Shown here piece after piece: positions 40,957-49,299 of a stretch of 64,000 nt of DNA. The notes beneath the pieces are model-generated. The model searched no databases. It worked only from the letters and a program-made list of their open reading frames with translations, and was not told the origin of the DNA. Every line of letters begins with the position of its first letter. The stretch's first letter is position 1. The stretch lies in NCBI RefSeq assembly GCF_002931075.1, contig NZ_PSTQ01000012.1:1-64000 (forward strand), given 5' to 3'. Source of the DNA: Pseudoclavibacter sp. AY1F1 (lineage in GTDB: Bacteria; Actinomycetota; Actinomycetes; Actinomycetales; Microbacteriaceae). A program made the position numbers and the translations under genes.

Positions 40957-41811
40957 GTGACGACACTCGACTCGTGGCTCCACCGGCACCGCAGCGCGCG
41001 GCTCCGCGGGCTGCTCGCCGCTCCGATGCTGTGGCTCGTCGGCATCTACATCTTCTCGCTGGCTTTCCTGCTTGTGACCGCCTTCTGGGTCACCGACCCC
41101 TTCACGTCGAAGGTCAAGCCAGGCTTCACGCTCGCGAACTTCGAGGCGATCATCACGACGCCCGCCTACCTCTCGACGAGTTTCCGCACCCTCGGCATCG
41201 CGATCGCCGTGACCCTCATCTGCGCCGCTATCGCCATCCCGCTCGGCATCTTCATGGCGAAGATCGCCAGCCCACGCAACCGCGAGCTGCTGGTCATCGC
41301 CATCACCATGCCACTGTGGGCCGGCTACCTCGTCAAGGTGCTCGCCATGCGGATCACGTTCACCGAGGACGGCCTCTTCAACTGGCTGATGAACCCGTTC
41401 GGCATCTCCGGACCGGGCTTCAGCATCCCGACCGTGATCCTCACGCTCTGCTACCTGTGGTTCCCGTACATGGCGATGCCGGTCTACACGGCCGTCAGGC
41501 AGATCCCGGACAACCTGTTCGACGCGGCCTCCGACCTCGGCGCAGGCAACTGGCTCACCGTGCGCTCCGTGGTGCTGCCGCTCATCGTGCCCGCCCTCAT
41601 CGCCGGCTCCATCTTCACGTTCTCGTTGAGCCTCGGCGACTACATCACGGCCGAATTCGTGGGCGGCTCCACGCAGATGATCGGCAGCATCATCGCCTCG
41701 AACATCAACCTCAACCCGCCGCTCGCAGCCGCCTTCTCCGTCATCCCCATCGCGTTTGTCCTCATCTACCTGCTCTCCGTGCGCCGCACCGGCGCACTCG
41801 AGCGGCTCTAG
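40957..41811 (+). CDS. polyamine-type ABC permease (PotB-like)
   Basis: 284 aa with six helices. DAASDLGAGNWLTVRSVVLPLIVP is the EAA loop, with the LGA form typical of PotB/PotH permeases. The start is GTG at 40957 with GAAAGG about 9 nt upstream. It pairs with the PotC-like permease, 17 nt downstream. Confidence 0.92.
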   Translation: MTTLDSWLHRHRSARLRGLLAAPMLWLVGIYIFSLAFLLVTAFWVTDPFTSKVKPGFTLANFEAIITTPAYLSTSFRTLGIAIAVTLICAAIAIPLGIFMAKIASPRNRELLVIAITMPLWAGYLVKVLAMRITFTEDGLFNWLMNPFGISGPGFSIPTVILTLCYLWFPYMAMPVYTAVRQIPDNLFDAASDLGAGNWLTVRSVVLPLIVPALIAGSIFTFSLSLGDYITAEFVGGSTQMIGSIIASNINLNPPLAAAFSVIPIAFVLIYLLSVRRTGALERL

Positions 41812-41828
41812 CGGCTTTAGGAGTCAGC

Positions 41829-42632
41829 ATGCTCAGGCTTTCCAAGACCGCACGCTTCGCTCTCGGGGCGTTTGTCATCGCCGTCCTCGGGTTCATCTAC
41901 GTGCCACTGCTGCTCGTCGTCGCGAACTCGTTCAGCTCCGCCCGCATCTCCGCGTGGCCCATCCCCGGTTTCTCGCTCGACTGGTGGGTGAAGGCGGCAG
42001 GCGAGACGTCGCTGCACACCGCGATCCTGAACTCGATCATCACCGCGACCGGCGCGACGATCATCGCCTGCATCCTGGGCACGCTCGTCGCCTTCGCGCT
42101 GCAGCGGTACTCGTTCTTCGGCCGCGACGCCGTCAACCTGCTTGTTGTGCTGCCCATCGCCCTGCCGGGTGTCGTCACCGGTGTCGCCCTCAGCAACACG
42201 TACTCGAGCATCCTCGACCCCATCGGCATCCAGCTCGGCTACTTCGGGATGATCATCGCCCACGGCACGTTCTGCATCGTCATGGTCTTCAACAACGTGC
42301 TCGCCAGGCTGCGGCGAATGAACCAGAGCCTCGAGGAAGCCTCGATGGACCTCGGCGCGGGCATCTGGGAGACCTTCCGCCTCGTCACCTTCCCGCAGTT
42401 CCGCTCGGCGTTCATCGCAGGCGCGCTCCTCGCGTTTGCGCTCAGCTTCGACGAAGTGGTCGTCACGATCTTCACCGCCCCTCCGGGCGTCGACACCCTG
42501 CCGCTCTGGATCATGAATCAGATGGGCCGACCCAACGAGGCGAGCCTCGTGAACGTCGCCGCGACGGTCCTCATCTTGCTGTCGTTCATCCCCGTCTACT
42601 TCTCACAGCGCCTCACGCGCGGCGACGAGTGA
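41829..42632 (+). CDS. polyamine-type ABC permease (PotC-like)
   Basis: 267 aa with six helices. The EAA loop EEASMDLGAGIWETFRLVTF is typical of PotC/PotI. The start at 41829 has AGGAG 6 nt upstream; the long frame from 40974 is a shadow of the PotB-like gene. It is the last gene of the operon, and palindromic element copy C follows 30 nt after its stop. Confidence 0.92.
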   Translation: MLRLSKTARFALGAFVIAVLGFIYVPLLLVVANSFSSARISAWPIPGFSLDWWVKAAGETSLHTAILNSIITATGATIIACILGTLVAFALQRYSFFGRDAVNLLVVLPIALPGVVTGVALSNTYSSILDPIGIQLGYFGMIIAHGTFCIVMVFNNVLARLRRMNQSLEEASMDLGAGIWETFRLVTFPQFRSAFIAGALLAFALSFDEVVVTIFTAPPGVDTLPLWIMNQMGRPNEASLVNVAATVLILLSFIPVYFSQRLTRGDE

Positions 42633-42661
42633 AGCCGAGAGCCGAGAGCCGAGCACGCTGT

Positions 42662-42733
42662 CCAACATCAGTGCAGAATCGGGCCCCGAAGTCCTTTTTG
42701 AGTCGTTTGGCGCAGATTTTGCACTGATGTTGG
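42662..42733. repeat. 72-nt palindromic element, copy C
   Basis: CCAACATCAGTGCA (42662-42675) and TGCACTGATGTTGG (42720-42733) are perfect 14-bp ends. The element abuts the stop codon (42734-42736) of the following minus-strand gene and follows the PotC-like stop by 29 nt, so it fills the gap between convergent genes. Confidence 0.88.
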
Positions 42734-43825
42734 TCAGGGCTGCGGGCGTGGCCGGAAGAACGGCAGCGCGACGGGCGTGAACACGACGCCCCTCGACGCC
42801 TTCACGCTGCCGACGATCGAGAACACGAGGTGCGTCACCGAGAGCGCGAACCAGATCGTGATCGGAATGCCGATCGGATAGAACGTCGACGAGTACTCGT
42901 CGTCGAAGATCGCGAGGAACGCGATGTGTAGGGCGATGAGGATGATCGAGGCGATCAGGTAGGTGACGCCCCAGTTGGCGGCGTTCGTTCGGTTCCGCTC
43001 ACCCGCGTCGGTCGCAGGTGCGCGTGAGCGCCCGGTCGCCGTCATGACGATGCCCGCGGCGATGGCGCTCACGAACGGGAAAGGGATGAGCGCGAGCAGA
43101 CCGAGACTCCACTGCACGGCGCCGTTCGCCAACGGCCTCATGAGGAAGACCTGCTGCGGGTGGCCGGTCGGCGGCGGGAACTGCGGTGCCTGCTGATTCA
43201 AGGGTGGCGCGAGCTGAGGCGCAGCCTGAGGTGGGGCAGGAGGCGCAGCCTGAGGTGGGGTCGCCTGGATATCGGCATGGGGTTCATGCTGCGGCGCACC
43301 AGAAGGCGCGAAGTAGAGGTTGTTCGCCCAGGAGCCGGAGCCCGTGAGCTGGTCGAGCTTGTCAGCGGGTTGCGTCAGCGCGTAGCGGATGAGCGAGTCG
43401 ACTTGACTCTCAGAATCACGCAGGAGGCCCTGCGCCTCAGACAGCATCTCGGGGAACGGGTTGTCGTCGTCCGTGACCCCGAGCACATGGATCTCAGCGA
43501 CCTCAAGCAGCAGGTACCTGCCCTGCTTGTCCGGGTCGGCGAGCACGCTTCGCGCTTCGGCGATCTGCCGCTGAGTCTCCTCGTCGTGCGGGAGCTGCGC
43601 GAAGAGGCGCTCGAGGTGGGCGATGCCCTGGTTGTAGTCGCCGAGGATCGCTTGGGCTGGTGCATCCCAGATCGTCGAGGGAACAAGGCGCCCCGAACCC
43701 GAGACGAGCAGCTCGTGCACAAGCGGCACATCCCAGTTCCACTCGGAGAGACCGGTGACCCTGGTGAGCGGCGCTCCCTCGCCAGGGACCTCGTCGACAA
43801 CGTAGAGATAGCTGCGATTCGCCAT
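42734..43825 (-). CDS. membrane protein with C-terminal DUF4870-like region
   Basis: 363 aa. The N-terminal 180 residues form a soluble alpha/beta region (SYLYVVDEVPGEGAPLTRVT, EWNWDVPLVHELLVSGSGRL), followed by a Pro/Gln-rich linker (residues about 190-235) and then about four hydrophobic segments resembling DUF4870 (WSLGLLALIPFPFVSAIAAG, NRTNAANWGVTYLIASIILI). Function is unknown. TAGGCT (43832-43837) lies six bases before the ATG at 43825, so it is probably leaderless. Confidence 0.7.
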   Translation of the reverse strand: MANRSYLYVVDEVPGEGAPLTRVTGLSEWNWDVPLVHELLVSGSGRLVPSTIWDAPAQAILGDYNQGIAHLERLFAQLPHDEETQRQIAEARSVLADPDKQGRYLLLEVAEIHVLGVTDDDNPFPEMLSEAQGLLRDSESQVDSLIRYALTQPADKLDQLTGSGSWANNLYFAPSGAPQHEPHADIQATPPQAAPPAPPQAAPQLAPPLNQQAPQFPPPTGHPQQVFLMRPLANGAVQWSLGLLALIPFPFVSAIAAGIVMTATGRSRAPATDAGERNRTNAANWGVTYLIASIILIALHIAFLAIFDDEYSSTFYPIGIPITIWFALSVTHLVFSIVGSVKASRGVVFTPVALPFFRPRPQP

Positions 43826-43831
43826 CAACCG

Positions 43832-43837
43832 AGCCTA
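43832..43837 (-). promoter_or_regulatory. -10 box of the DUF4870-like gene, leaderless
   Basis: TAGGCT on the minus strand, six bases before the ATG at 43825. Confidence 0.45.
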
Positions 43838-43877
43838 GCGGTGACCAGCTTCCAAGCCCCTGCTGGCCAGTCGTGGG

Positions 43878-44969
43878 CTACTTGCCGAAGAGGTCTCCGA
43901 GGCCCGGGATGTCGAAGCCGAGATTGCCTGCCTGCTCCCCGATGCCGCCGAGGAACTGGTCGCCGGCACCGGTCAGCTGCTCGCCGGCACCGGCGAACTG
44001 ATCGCCGAACCCGCTCACCTGGTCCCCGAGACCTGAGGCCTGCTCGCCGAGACCTGAGACGGCCTCGCCGATGCCACCGAACTCTCCGAGGTCGGCCGTG
44101 AGCCCCTCGAAGCCCTCGATTCCGGATGCGGCGATGCCGTCGAAGTCGATGCCGGAGGCCAGAGCGTCCCCGATCAGGGGAAGCGCGACGGAGCTCGCTA
44201 CCGCGCCCCCGACAACCCCGAGGGCGATGCCCCCGAGCGCGCCAGCACCCGCACCGGCTGCGGCCGCGCCGGCGACCCCCATGCCCCGGCCGAAGCGCGA
44301 GGAACCGCCGCGGCTCGAGCCAGGGGTGAAGTTGCCACCGCCACGCGATCCTGCGATGCGCTTGCCGGCGCCGAGCACCTTCGCCATGAAACCGGGGCTC
44401 TGCACTTCGCCGCGTGTTGCGGCGCGCGCGAGGTCATCCGGCGAGCTCGACTGCGGACGATCGTAGGGGCCAGACTCCGCGCTCAGGCGCTCCCGCACCT
44501 GGTCGCGCTGCGCCGGCGTGAGTCGCTGGAACGCCTCGCGGTGCGCCTGCTCGAGCTGATCGGGGGCAGCGGTCTTGAGCAGGTAGTCGTACTTCGCGAT
44601 CGCGGCCTTGTCGGCGGCGGATCCGGCCCCGGGGCCCGCGCTTGGTCGTGAGCCGTAGCTCGGAGCCGCCGGAGGCTGCTGCCCGTACAGAGGCGGCTGG
44701 GAGGGGGAACTGCCGCGGCGGGGGTACGCCTGCTGGCCCTGCTGGCCCGAATAGCCCTGCTGTCCGGAGTGCCCCTGCCGGCCCGAGGAGCCCTGCTGGC
44801 CTCGCGACTGCTGGCCGTCGCCCGTCACCTGGTCGGCGACCTTGCGAACCATGTCCTTCCAGTCCCCGGAGCCGCTCTTGCCGCCCCGGTTTGCGCCGGA
44901 GTTACTGGAGTTGCCCGAGCTGCCGAGGGCTTTGGAGGCCGCGCCGAGGATCTTGTTGAAGTCAACCAT
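43878..44969 (-). CDS. low-complexity protein with glycine/alanine hydrophobic core
   Basis: 363 aa. The order is a short N-terminal helix (VDFNKILGAASKALGSS), a Gly/Ser/Gln-rich region with GQQG repeats (residues about 55-80), a conserved-looking helical segment (AAIAKYDYLLKTAAPDQLEQAHREAFQRL), and a Gly/Ala hydrophobic stretch (GVAGAAAAGAGAGALGGIALG). A C-terminal set of near-heptad repeats follows (SGLGDQVSGFGDQFAGAGEQ). Similar actinobacterial proteins carry misleading ATPase names; no ATPase motif is present. The start at 44969 is preferred over GTG 44975. Function is unknown. Confidence 0.65.
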   Translation of the reverse strand: MVDFNKILGAASKALGSSGNSSNSGANRGGKSGSGDWKDMVRKVADQVTGDGQQSRGQQGSSGRQGHSGQQGYSGQQGQQAYPRRGSSPSQPPLYGQQPPAAPSYGSRPSAGPGAGSAADKAAIAKYDYLLKTAAPDQLEQAHREAFQRLTPAQRDQVRERLSAESGPYDRPQSSSPDDLARAATRGEVQSPGFMAKVLGAGKRIAGSRGGGNFTPGSSRGGSSRFGRGMGVAGAAAAGAGAGALGGIALGVVGGAVASSVALPLIGDALASGIDFDGIAASGIEGFEGLTADLGEFGGIGEAVSGLGEQASGLGDQVSGFGDQFAGAGEQLTGAGDQFLGGIGEQAGNLGFDIPGLGDLFGK

Positions 44970-45106
44970 GCGCACATCGTGACCTACCTATCTATGGAGA
45001 ACGCATGGATCGCGTCCGTGTCCGCTCAGAGCGTTGCCGGGGAGAGGAGCTCGGCCCCATGGCAGTCCGAGCGTGACGGCATCGGCGCACCCCGATGCTG
45101 GCCGGG

Positions 45107-45112
45107 TAGCGT
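45107..45112 (+). promoter_or_regulatory. -10 box of the leader peptide/RNB-ribonuclease unit
   Basis: TAGCGT six bases before the ATG at 45119, the same spacing as other leaderless starts in this window. Confidence 0.5.
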
Positions 45113-45118
45113 GATGCC

Positions 45119-45160
45119 ATGACGTTCACCGCCGAGCCAGCGAACACCGAAACCCGATGA
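45119..45160 (+). CDS. 13-codon leader peptide overlapping the RNB gene
   Basis: MTFTAEPANTETR, ending at TGA 45158-45160, overlaps the ribonuclease ATG at 45157 by 4 nt (ATGA). The transcript starts at its own ATG if the TAGCGT box is used, and the ribonuclease ATG has no clear Shine-Dalgarno of its own. Ribosomes finishing the leader could re-initiate on the ribonuclease. It was read directly from the sequence and is too short for homology. Confidence 0.5.
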   Translation: MTFTAEPANTETR

Positions 45161-46671
45161 GCACACGTGCAGTGCAGGCTGGCGCTGTCGCCGACGTGCT
45201 CGCCCCGCTCCTCGATCGGCTCCGCACCGAACTTGAGGTCCCCGTCGACTATCCCGCGGGGGCGCTTGCCGAGGCGGAAGCCGCCGCCGGGAGGGACTTC
45301 GGCGCCGAGCTGGGCTCCGAACGACAGGACCTGCGTGACCTCTCTTTCGTGACACTCGACCCGGTCGGGTCCCGCGACCTCGACCAGGCCTTCTTCCTGC
45401 GCCGCGTCGACGCAGGAATCGACTCGGTTGGTCCAGGCGCCGCGTTCGAGGTCTTCTACGCGATCGCCGACGTCGCTTCGTTTGTCGAGCCGGGTGGCCC
45501 GCTCGACGCCGAAACGCACCGACGGGCGCTCACGGTCTACGGCCCCGACGGCCGTTTCGGCCTGCACCCTGCCGTGCTCAGCGAGGGCGCGGCGAGCCTG
45601 CTCCCCGACGTCGACCGCCCAGCGGTCGTGTGGCGGATGCGCCTCGACGGCTCCGGTGCGCTGCTCGATGACATCGATGTTCGTCGATCCATGGTCCGTT
45701 CACGCGCGCAGCTGGACTACGCGTCCGTGCAACGGCAGCTCGACGAGGGAACAGCGGACGAGCTCCTGCGGCTCCTCGCCGAGGTGGGCCAGCTGCGCAT
45801 CGACGCCCAGTTCGCTCGCGGCGGCGCGACGCTCGAGGTGCCCGACCAGGAGATCGAGCGCAGCGATGACGGCACCCGGTACGAGCTCCTGCTGCGCGAG
45901 CCGCTCGCGAGCGAGGAGTTCAACGCGCAACTGTCGCTCCTCACGGGCATCGCGGCGGCCAGGCTGCAGCGCCTCGCAGGAATCGGCATCTGGCGCACCC
46001 TCGACCCGGCCCGCGACGAAGACGTCGACCGCCTGCGTCACGTGGCAACGACGCTGGGCTTCGACTGGTCCCCCGACGAGACGTACGCCGAGTTCGTGCA
46101 GACCATCGACACGTCTCGGCCCGAGTACGCAGCATTCGCGACCGAGGCGACCCGCCTCTTCCGCGGTGCCGGCTACTTCGCCTTCGGAACTTCCAGCAAC
46201 CCCGAGGTGCCGAGCGGTGCATCCCACAGCGCCATCGCCGCCGAATACGCGCACGTCACCGCTCCCCTGCGGCGCCTCGTCGACCGGTACGGCACCGAGA
46301 TCGCGCTCGCCTTCTGCGCGGGCGAGCCTGTTCCATCGTGGGTAGTGGATGCGCTCGACGCACTCCCGGGAGAGATGGCCGACGGGTCGCGACGCGCGAA
46401 CGCCTACGAACGCGGGACTGTTGATTTGCTCGAGGCTGTGCTGCTCGAGTCGCTTGTCGGGGAGGAGCTCGACGGGATTGTCGTCGAGTCATCGCCGACC
46501 GGCGGCATCGAGGCCAGTCGGGCGAAGGCGACGGTGCTACTGCGGGACCCTGCCGTCAGGGCGAGGGTCGTCGGCGACGCCTCGGCACTCGAGCTGGGGT
46601 CGGCCGTGCGAGTGCGCGTCGACGCCGCGGACCCCGAAAAGCGGGCTGTCACGCTCAGCGTCGCAGGCTGA
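45157..46671 (+). CDS. RNB-domain ribonuclease (RNase II family)
   Basis: 504 aa. The RNB domain fills residues about 55-400: the catalytic segment TLDPVGSRDLDQAFF has Asp at 68, 74 and 76 but Gln at 77, where E. coli RNase II has a fourth Asp. YAIADVASFVEPGGPLD and SHSAIAAEYAHVTAPLRRLV are other family landmarks. A C-terminal S1-like barrel follows (ASRAKATVLLRDPAVRARVV). It degrades RNA 3' to 5'. The N-terminal cold-shock domains of RNase II are reduced, as usual in actinobacterial members. Translation is probably coupled to the 13-codon leader. Confidence 0.9.
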   Translation: MSTRAVQAGAVADVLAPLLDRLRTELEVPVDYPAGALAEAEAAAGRDFGAELGSERQDLRDLSFVTLDPVGSRDLDQAFFLRRVDAGIDSVGPGAAFEVFYAIADVASFVEPGGPLDAETHRRALTVYGPDGRFGLHPAVLSEGAASLLPDVDRPAVVWRMRLDGSGALLDDIDVRRSMVRSRAQLDYASVQRQLDEGTADELLRLLAEVGQLRIDAQFARGGATLEVPDQEIERSDDGTRYELLLREPLASEEFNAQLSLLTGIAAARLQRLAGIGIWRTLDPARDEDVDRLRHVATTLGFDWSPDETYAEFVQTIDTSRPEYAAFATEATRLFRGAGYFAFGTSSNPEVPSGASHSAIAAEYAHVTAPLRRLVDRYGTEIALAFCAGEPVPSWVVDALDALPGEMADGSRRANAYERGTVDLLEAVLLESLVGEELDGIVVESSPTGGIEASRAKATVLLRDPAVRARVVGDASALELGSAVRVRVDAADPEKRAVTLSVAG

Positions 46672-46737
46672 GCCTCGCGGACGAGCTGGCCAGGGGCATG
46701 AGCCGTTCGGCGCTCGCCCGCGGGGCCGAAGGCCGCC

Positions 46738-46962
46738 CTAGATCGAAGTCCAGGTGAACGAGTAGCCGTTGCCATTGCGGTGGCACGACTCGGTGATCTT
46801 GGTCCACGAGCTGATGTAGGTGCGCTGGACGGCCTGGCAGTCGGCGAGCGAGCCGCCGGTCCAGTACATCTGCTCCGTGCCGGCATTGGCGATCGCGGGT
46901 GCCGAGACGGCGATACCGACGGCGAAGAGCGCTGCGGTGATGCTTGAGGCGATTCGACGCAT
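46738..46962 (-). CDS. small secreted protein
   Basis: 74 aa. The Sec signal peptide RIASSITAALFAVGIAVSA is followed by a likely cleavage site after AIANA, leaving a mature protein of about 48 residues (GTEQMYWTGGSLADCQAV onward) with two cysteines that could form a disulfide and several Trp/Tyr residues. AAGGAG lies 6 nt before the ATG at 46962, which strongly supports it. Longer readings in the same frame are artefacts. Small exported proteins of this form are common in actinobacteria, with unknown function. Confidence 0.78.
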   Translation of the reverse strand: MRRIASSITAALFAVGIAVSAPAIANAGTEQMYWTGGSLADCQAVQRTYISSWTKITESCHRNGNGYSFTWTSI

Positions 46963-47265
46963 GGGGACTCCTTCGACAGGCCCGGCTGGTCCGGGGTGTG
47001 GGCGAGCGTAGCCCCGCAGATTGCGATGCACTCGCGCTGCAGCGCCCGTGCGGGAGGCGGGGAGAACTGCCCTTCCCGTGGTGGCGGGCGAGTCGGCGAG
47101 GCCCTGGATGTTTCCTCCGCGATCTCGCCCTCGTTCGCAGGCGGCGGTGCTAGCAGCACCCCGCGAACGGGCACGGACGACGACTACGGGTCGCGCCCCG
47201 AATAGGATCGACAGCGTGCATCCCACGACCTCCCCCACGCTCGCCGCGCACCCGAGGACCCTCCG
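46963..47265. other. 303-nt divergent intergenic region
   Basis: It holds the leaders of the small secreted protein (minus) and the oxidoreductase (plus). TAGGAT at 47203-47208 is a plausible -10 for the plus-strand gene. Reading frames here are shadows, and I see no gene or other structure. Confidence 0.5.
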
Positions 47266-48249
47266 ATGAAGCTCGCGGTGATCGGCGCGGGGCAGATCGT
47301 TGCCGACTTCCTGCCGCACGCCGCCGTGGTGCCGGGGCTCGAGCTCGCCGCCATCCAGGGACGCAGGCGCGAGCACCTGGATGCGCTCCAGGAACAGTTC
47401 GGGATCGAGCGCGTCTACACCGACCTCGACGAGTGCCTCGCGGACGCATCCATCGACACGGTCTGGGTCGCGCTGCCCAACTCCCTCCACTTCGAAGTCT
47501 CACGCAAGGCGCTCGAGGCGGGCAAACACGTCATCTGCGAGAAGCCATTTGTGCTCGAGGAGTCTGAGCTCGAGGAGCTGCGCGCGCTCGCCACGGCGCG
47601 CGATCTGATCCTCATCGAAGCCATCACGACGCAGTACCTCGCGAACTACCGGTGGATCAAGGAGCACCTGGACCTCGTCGGCAAGGTCAAGCTCATCCAG
47701 TCCGACTACTCGCAGTACTCCTCGCGGTACAACGCTTTCCGCGAGGGCACCGTGCTGCCCGCCTTCGACCCCGCCCAGGGCGGCGGCGCGCTCATGGACC
47801 TCGGCATCTACGCCATCCACTTCGTCGTCGGCCTGCTCGGCCGGCCACAGAAGGTTACCTACACCGCGAACGTGCAGAGCGGCGTGGACACCTCCGGAGT
47901 GCTTGTCCTCGACTACGGCGACACGACTGCCGTGTGTGTCTGCGCGAAGGATTCCGCAGGGCCCATCCGCAGCAAAATCCAGGGCGAGGACGGCTGGATC
48001 GTCGTCGACGGCTCACCGAACGTCATGGCCTCGGTGACCCACGCGGCCGACGGCGGCGACGCCGAGCACGTCGATCTCACGAAGTACCCGCACCGCATGG
48101 TGGAGGAGTTCCTGGAGTTCGAGCGCATCATCCGCGAGCACGACACGGCGGAGCGCGACCGCCGCCTCGACCACAGCGCCGACGTGCTCTCCGTCGTCAC
48201 GACCGCCAGGGCCGCAACCGCATCCGCAACGCAGGAGGAAACCGAATGA
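47266..48249 (+). CDS. Gfo/Idh/MocA family oxidoreductase
   Basis: 327 aa. KLAVIGAGQIVADFLPHA is the Rossmann NAD(P) loop and GKHVICEKPFVLEESELEEL the EKP motif with the catalytic-region lysine. The C-terminal domain has GGGALMDLGIYAIHFVVGLL. It is of the dihydrodiol/glucose-fructose oxidoreductase-like size class and probably oxidises a sugar or polyol. It overlaps the lactonase-fold gene by 4 nt, so oxidation to a lactone followed by hydrolysis is a plausible joint role. GAGGA lies 8 nt before the ATG. Confidence 0.92.
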   Translation: MKLAVIGAGQIVADFLPHAAVVPGLELAAIQGRRREHLDALQEQFGIERVYTDLDECLADASIDTVWVALPNSLHFEVSRKALEAGKHVICEKPFVLEESELEELRALATARDLILIEAITTQYLANYRWIKEHLDLVGKVKLIQSDYSQYSSRYNAFREGTVLPAFDPAQGGGALMDLGIYAIHFVVGLLGRPQKVTYTANVQSGVDTSGVLVLDYGDTTAVCVCAKDSAGPIRSKIQGEDGWIVVDGSPNVMASVTHAADGGDAEHVDLTKYPHRMVEEFLEFERIIREHDTAERDRRLDHSADVLSVVTTARAATASATQEETE

Positions 48250-49271
48250 CCACCCAGCTTGTCCTCGTCGCGAACGCCGGCGAAGGCTCCATCTCCGTGT
48301 TCCGCTTCGACGGAGCGACCCTCGAACGCCTGTCCGTTACGACCGAGCTGCAGGGATGCTCGAACTTCGTTGTCGACGCCAGCCGCGACCTCGTCTACGC
48401 CGCGGTCAAGGGCAGCCCGGCCGCGATCGTCACGCTGCGCCTCGACCGCGCGTCAGGCGAACTGACGCCCATCTCGCGCCGCGACACTCCTCGCGGCGGC
48501 CTGAACTACGTCGCCCTGACGCGTGACGGCAGCGCACTGCTCGGCGCTGCCTACTCCGCGAGCTACGGCCTCATCGCGCCGATCAACGACGGCGCGATCG
48601 GCGAGGCGACGACGATCGTCGAGCACCGTCACCTGCACTCGGTCGTCCCGAGCAGCGACGGCCGCTTCGCGTACTTCGTCTCGCTCGGCGACGACGTCGT
48701 CGGGCAGTACGCCATCACCGACGCACTCGAGCTCGAGGCGCTCGACCCCGTGGGCGCGGTCGCGCCGGCCGGCAGCGGCCCGCGCCACATCGTACTGAAC
48801 GGCGCGGAGACCGACGCCTACGTGATCACCGAATTCAGCGGCGAGGTGCTGCGCTTCGCTCGCGATGCGAGCACCGGCACGCTGTCGTTTGTCGACTCGG
48901 CCAGCTACGCGGATGCGCTCCAGGGGCTCCAGCGCGGCATCCTCGGCGGAAACCCCCTCGAGCCGCGCTCCATCTGGGGAGCGGATGTGCATTGGGGTGC
49001 GGACGAGCAGTTCCTGTGGACTTCGGAGCGCACGACGAGCACGCTCGCGCCGCTCACGGTGAACACCGACGGTTCCCTCGAGGACGCCGCATCGTTCACC
49101 GTCACGCAGCAGCACCCACGTGGCTTCGGCCTCAGCCCCGACCGCCGTTTCCTGGTGGCCGCCGGCGAGGGCACAACTCAGGTGTCGCTCTACGAGGTCA
49201 GCGGCTCACACCTAAAGGAGCTGCAGCAGGTCGAGACGGGAACCGGCGCGAACTGGGTTCGCTGGGTCTGA
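48246..49271 (+). CDS. seven-bladed beta-propeller lactonase family protein
   Basis: 341 aa, the size of YbhE-type 6-phosphogluconolactonases. Repeated blades end in motifs such as VDASRDLVYAAVKG, SSDGRFAYFVSLGDD, GSGPRHIVLNGAETDAYVIT and QQHPRGFGLSPDRRFLVAAG; the last two, with GPRH and HPRGF, are typical of the family. It probably opens a sugar lactone made by the coupled oxidoreductase. The start at 48246 shares ATGA with the previous stop, and AGGAGG lies 7 nt upstream. No signal peptide is present. Confidence 0.9.
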   Translation: MTTQLVLVANAGEGSISVFRFDGATLERLSVTTELQGCSNFVVDASRDLVYAAVKGSPAAIVTLRLDRASGELTPISRRDTPRGGLNYVALTRDGSALLGAAYSASYGLIAPINDGAIGEATTIVEHRHLHSVVPSSDGRFAYFVSLGDDVVGQYAITDALELEALDPVGAVAPAGSGPRHIVLNGAETDAYVITEFSGEVLRFARDASTGTLSFVDSASYADALQGLQRGILGGNPLEPRSIWGADVHWGADEQFLWTSERTTSTLAPLTVNTDGSLEDAASFTVTQQHPRGFGLSPDRRFLVAAGEGTTQVSLYEVSGSHLKELQQVETGTGANWVRWV

Positions 49272-49287
49272 CGCTCGGCCTCGGTGC

Positions 49288-49293
49288 TACCTT
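49288..49293 (+). promoter_or_regulatory. -10 box of the GNAT gene, leaderless
   Basis: TACCTT six bases before GTG 49300. Confidence 0.45.
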
Positions 49294-49299
49294 CGTGCC

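Noticed and set aside
20558-42733. The dispersed palindromes as a CRISPR array or tRNA genes
   Set aside because: The copies lie 8-14 kb apart, not in a regular array, and no anticodon arm or TpsiC-loop sequence is present.
43878-44969. Annotation of this gene as a cation-transporting ATPase
   Set aside because: No P-type ATPase motif (DKTG, TGES, GDGxND) and no Walker motif; the protein is low-complexity with a Gly/Ala core.
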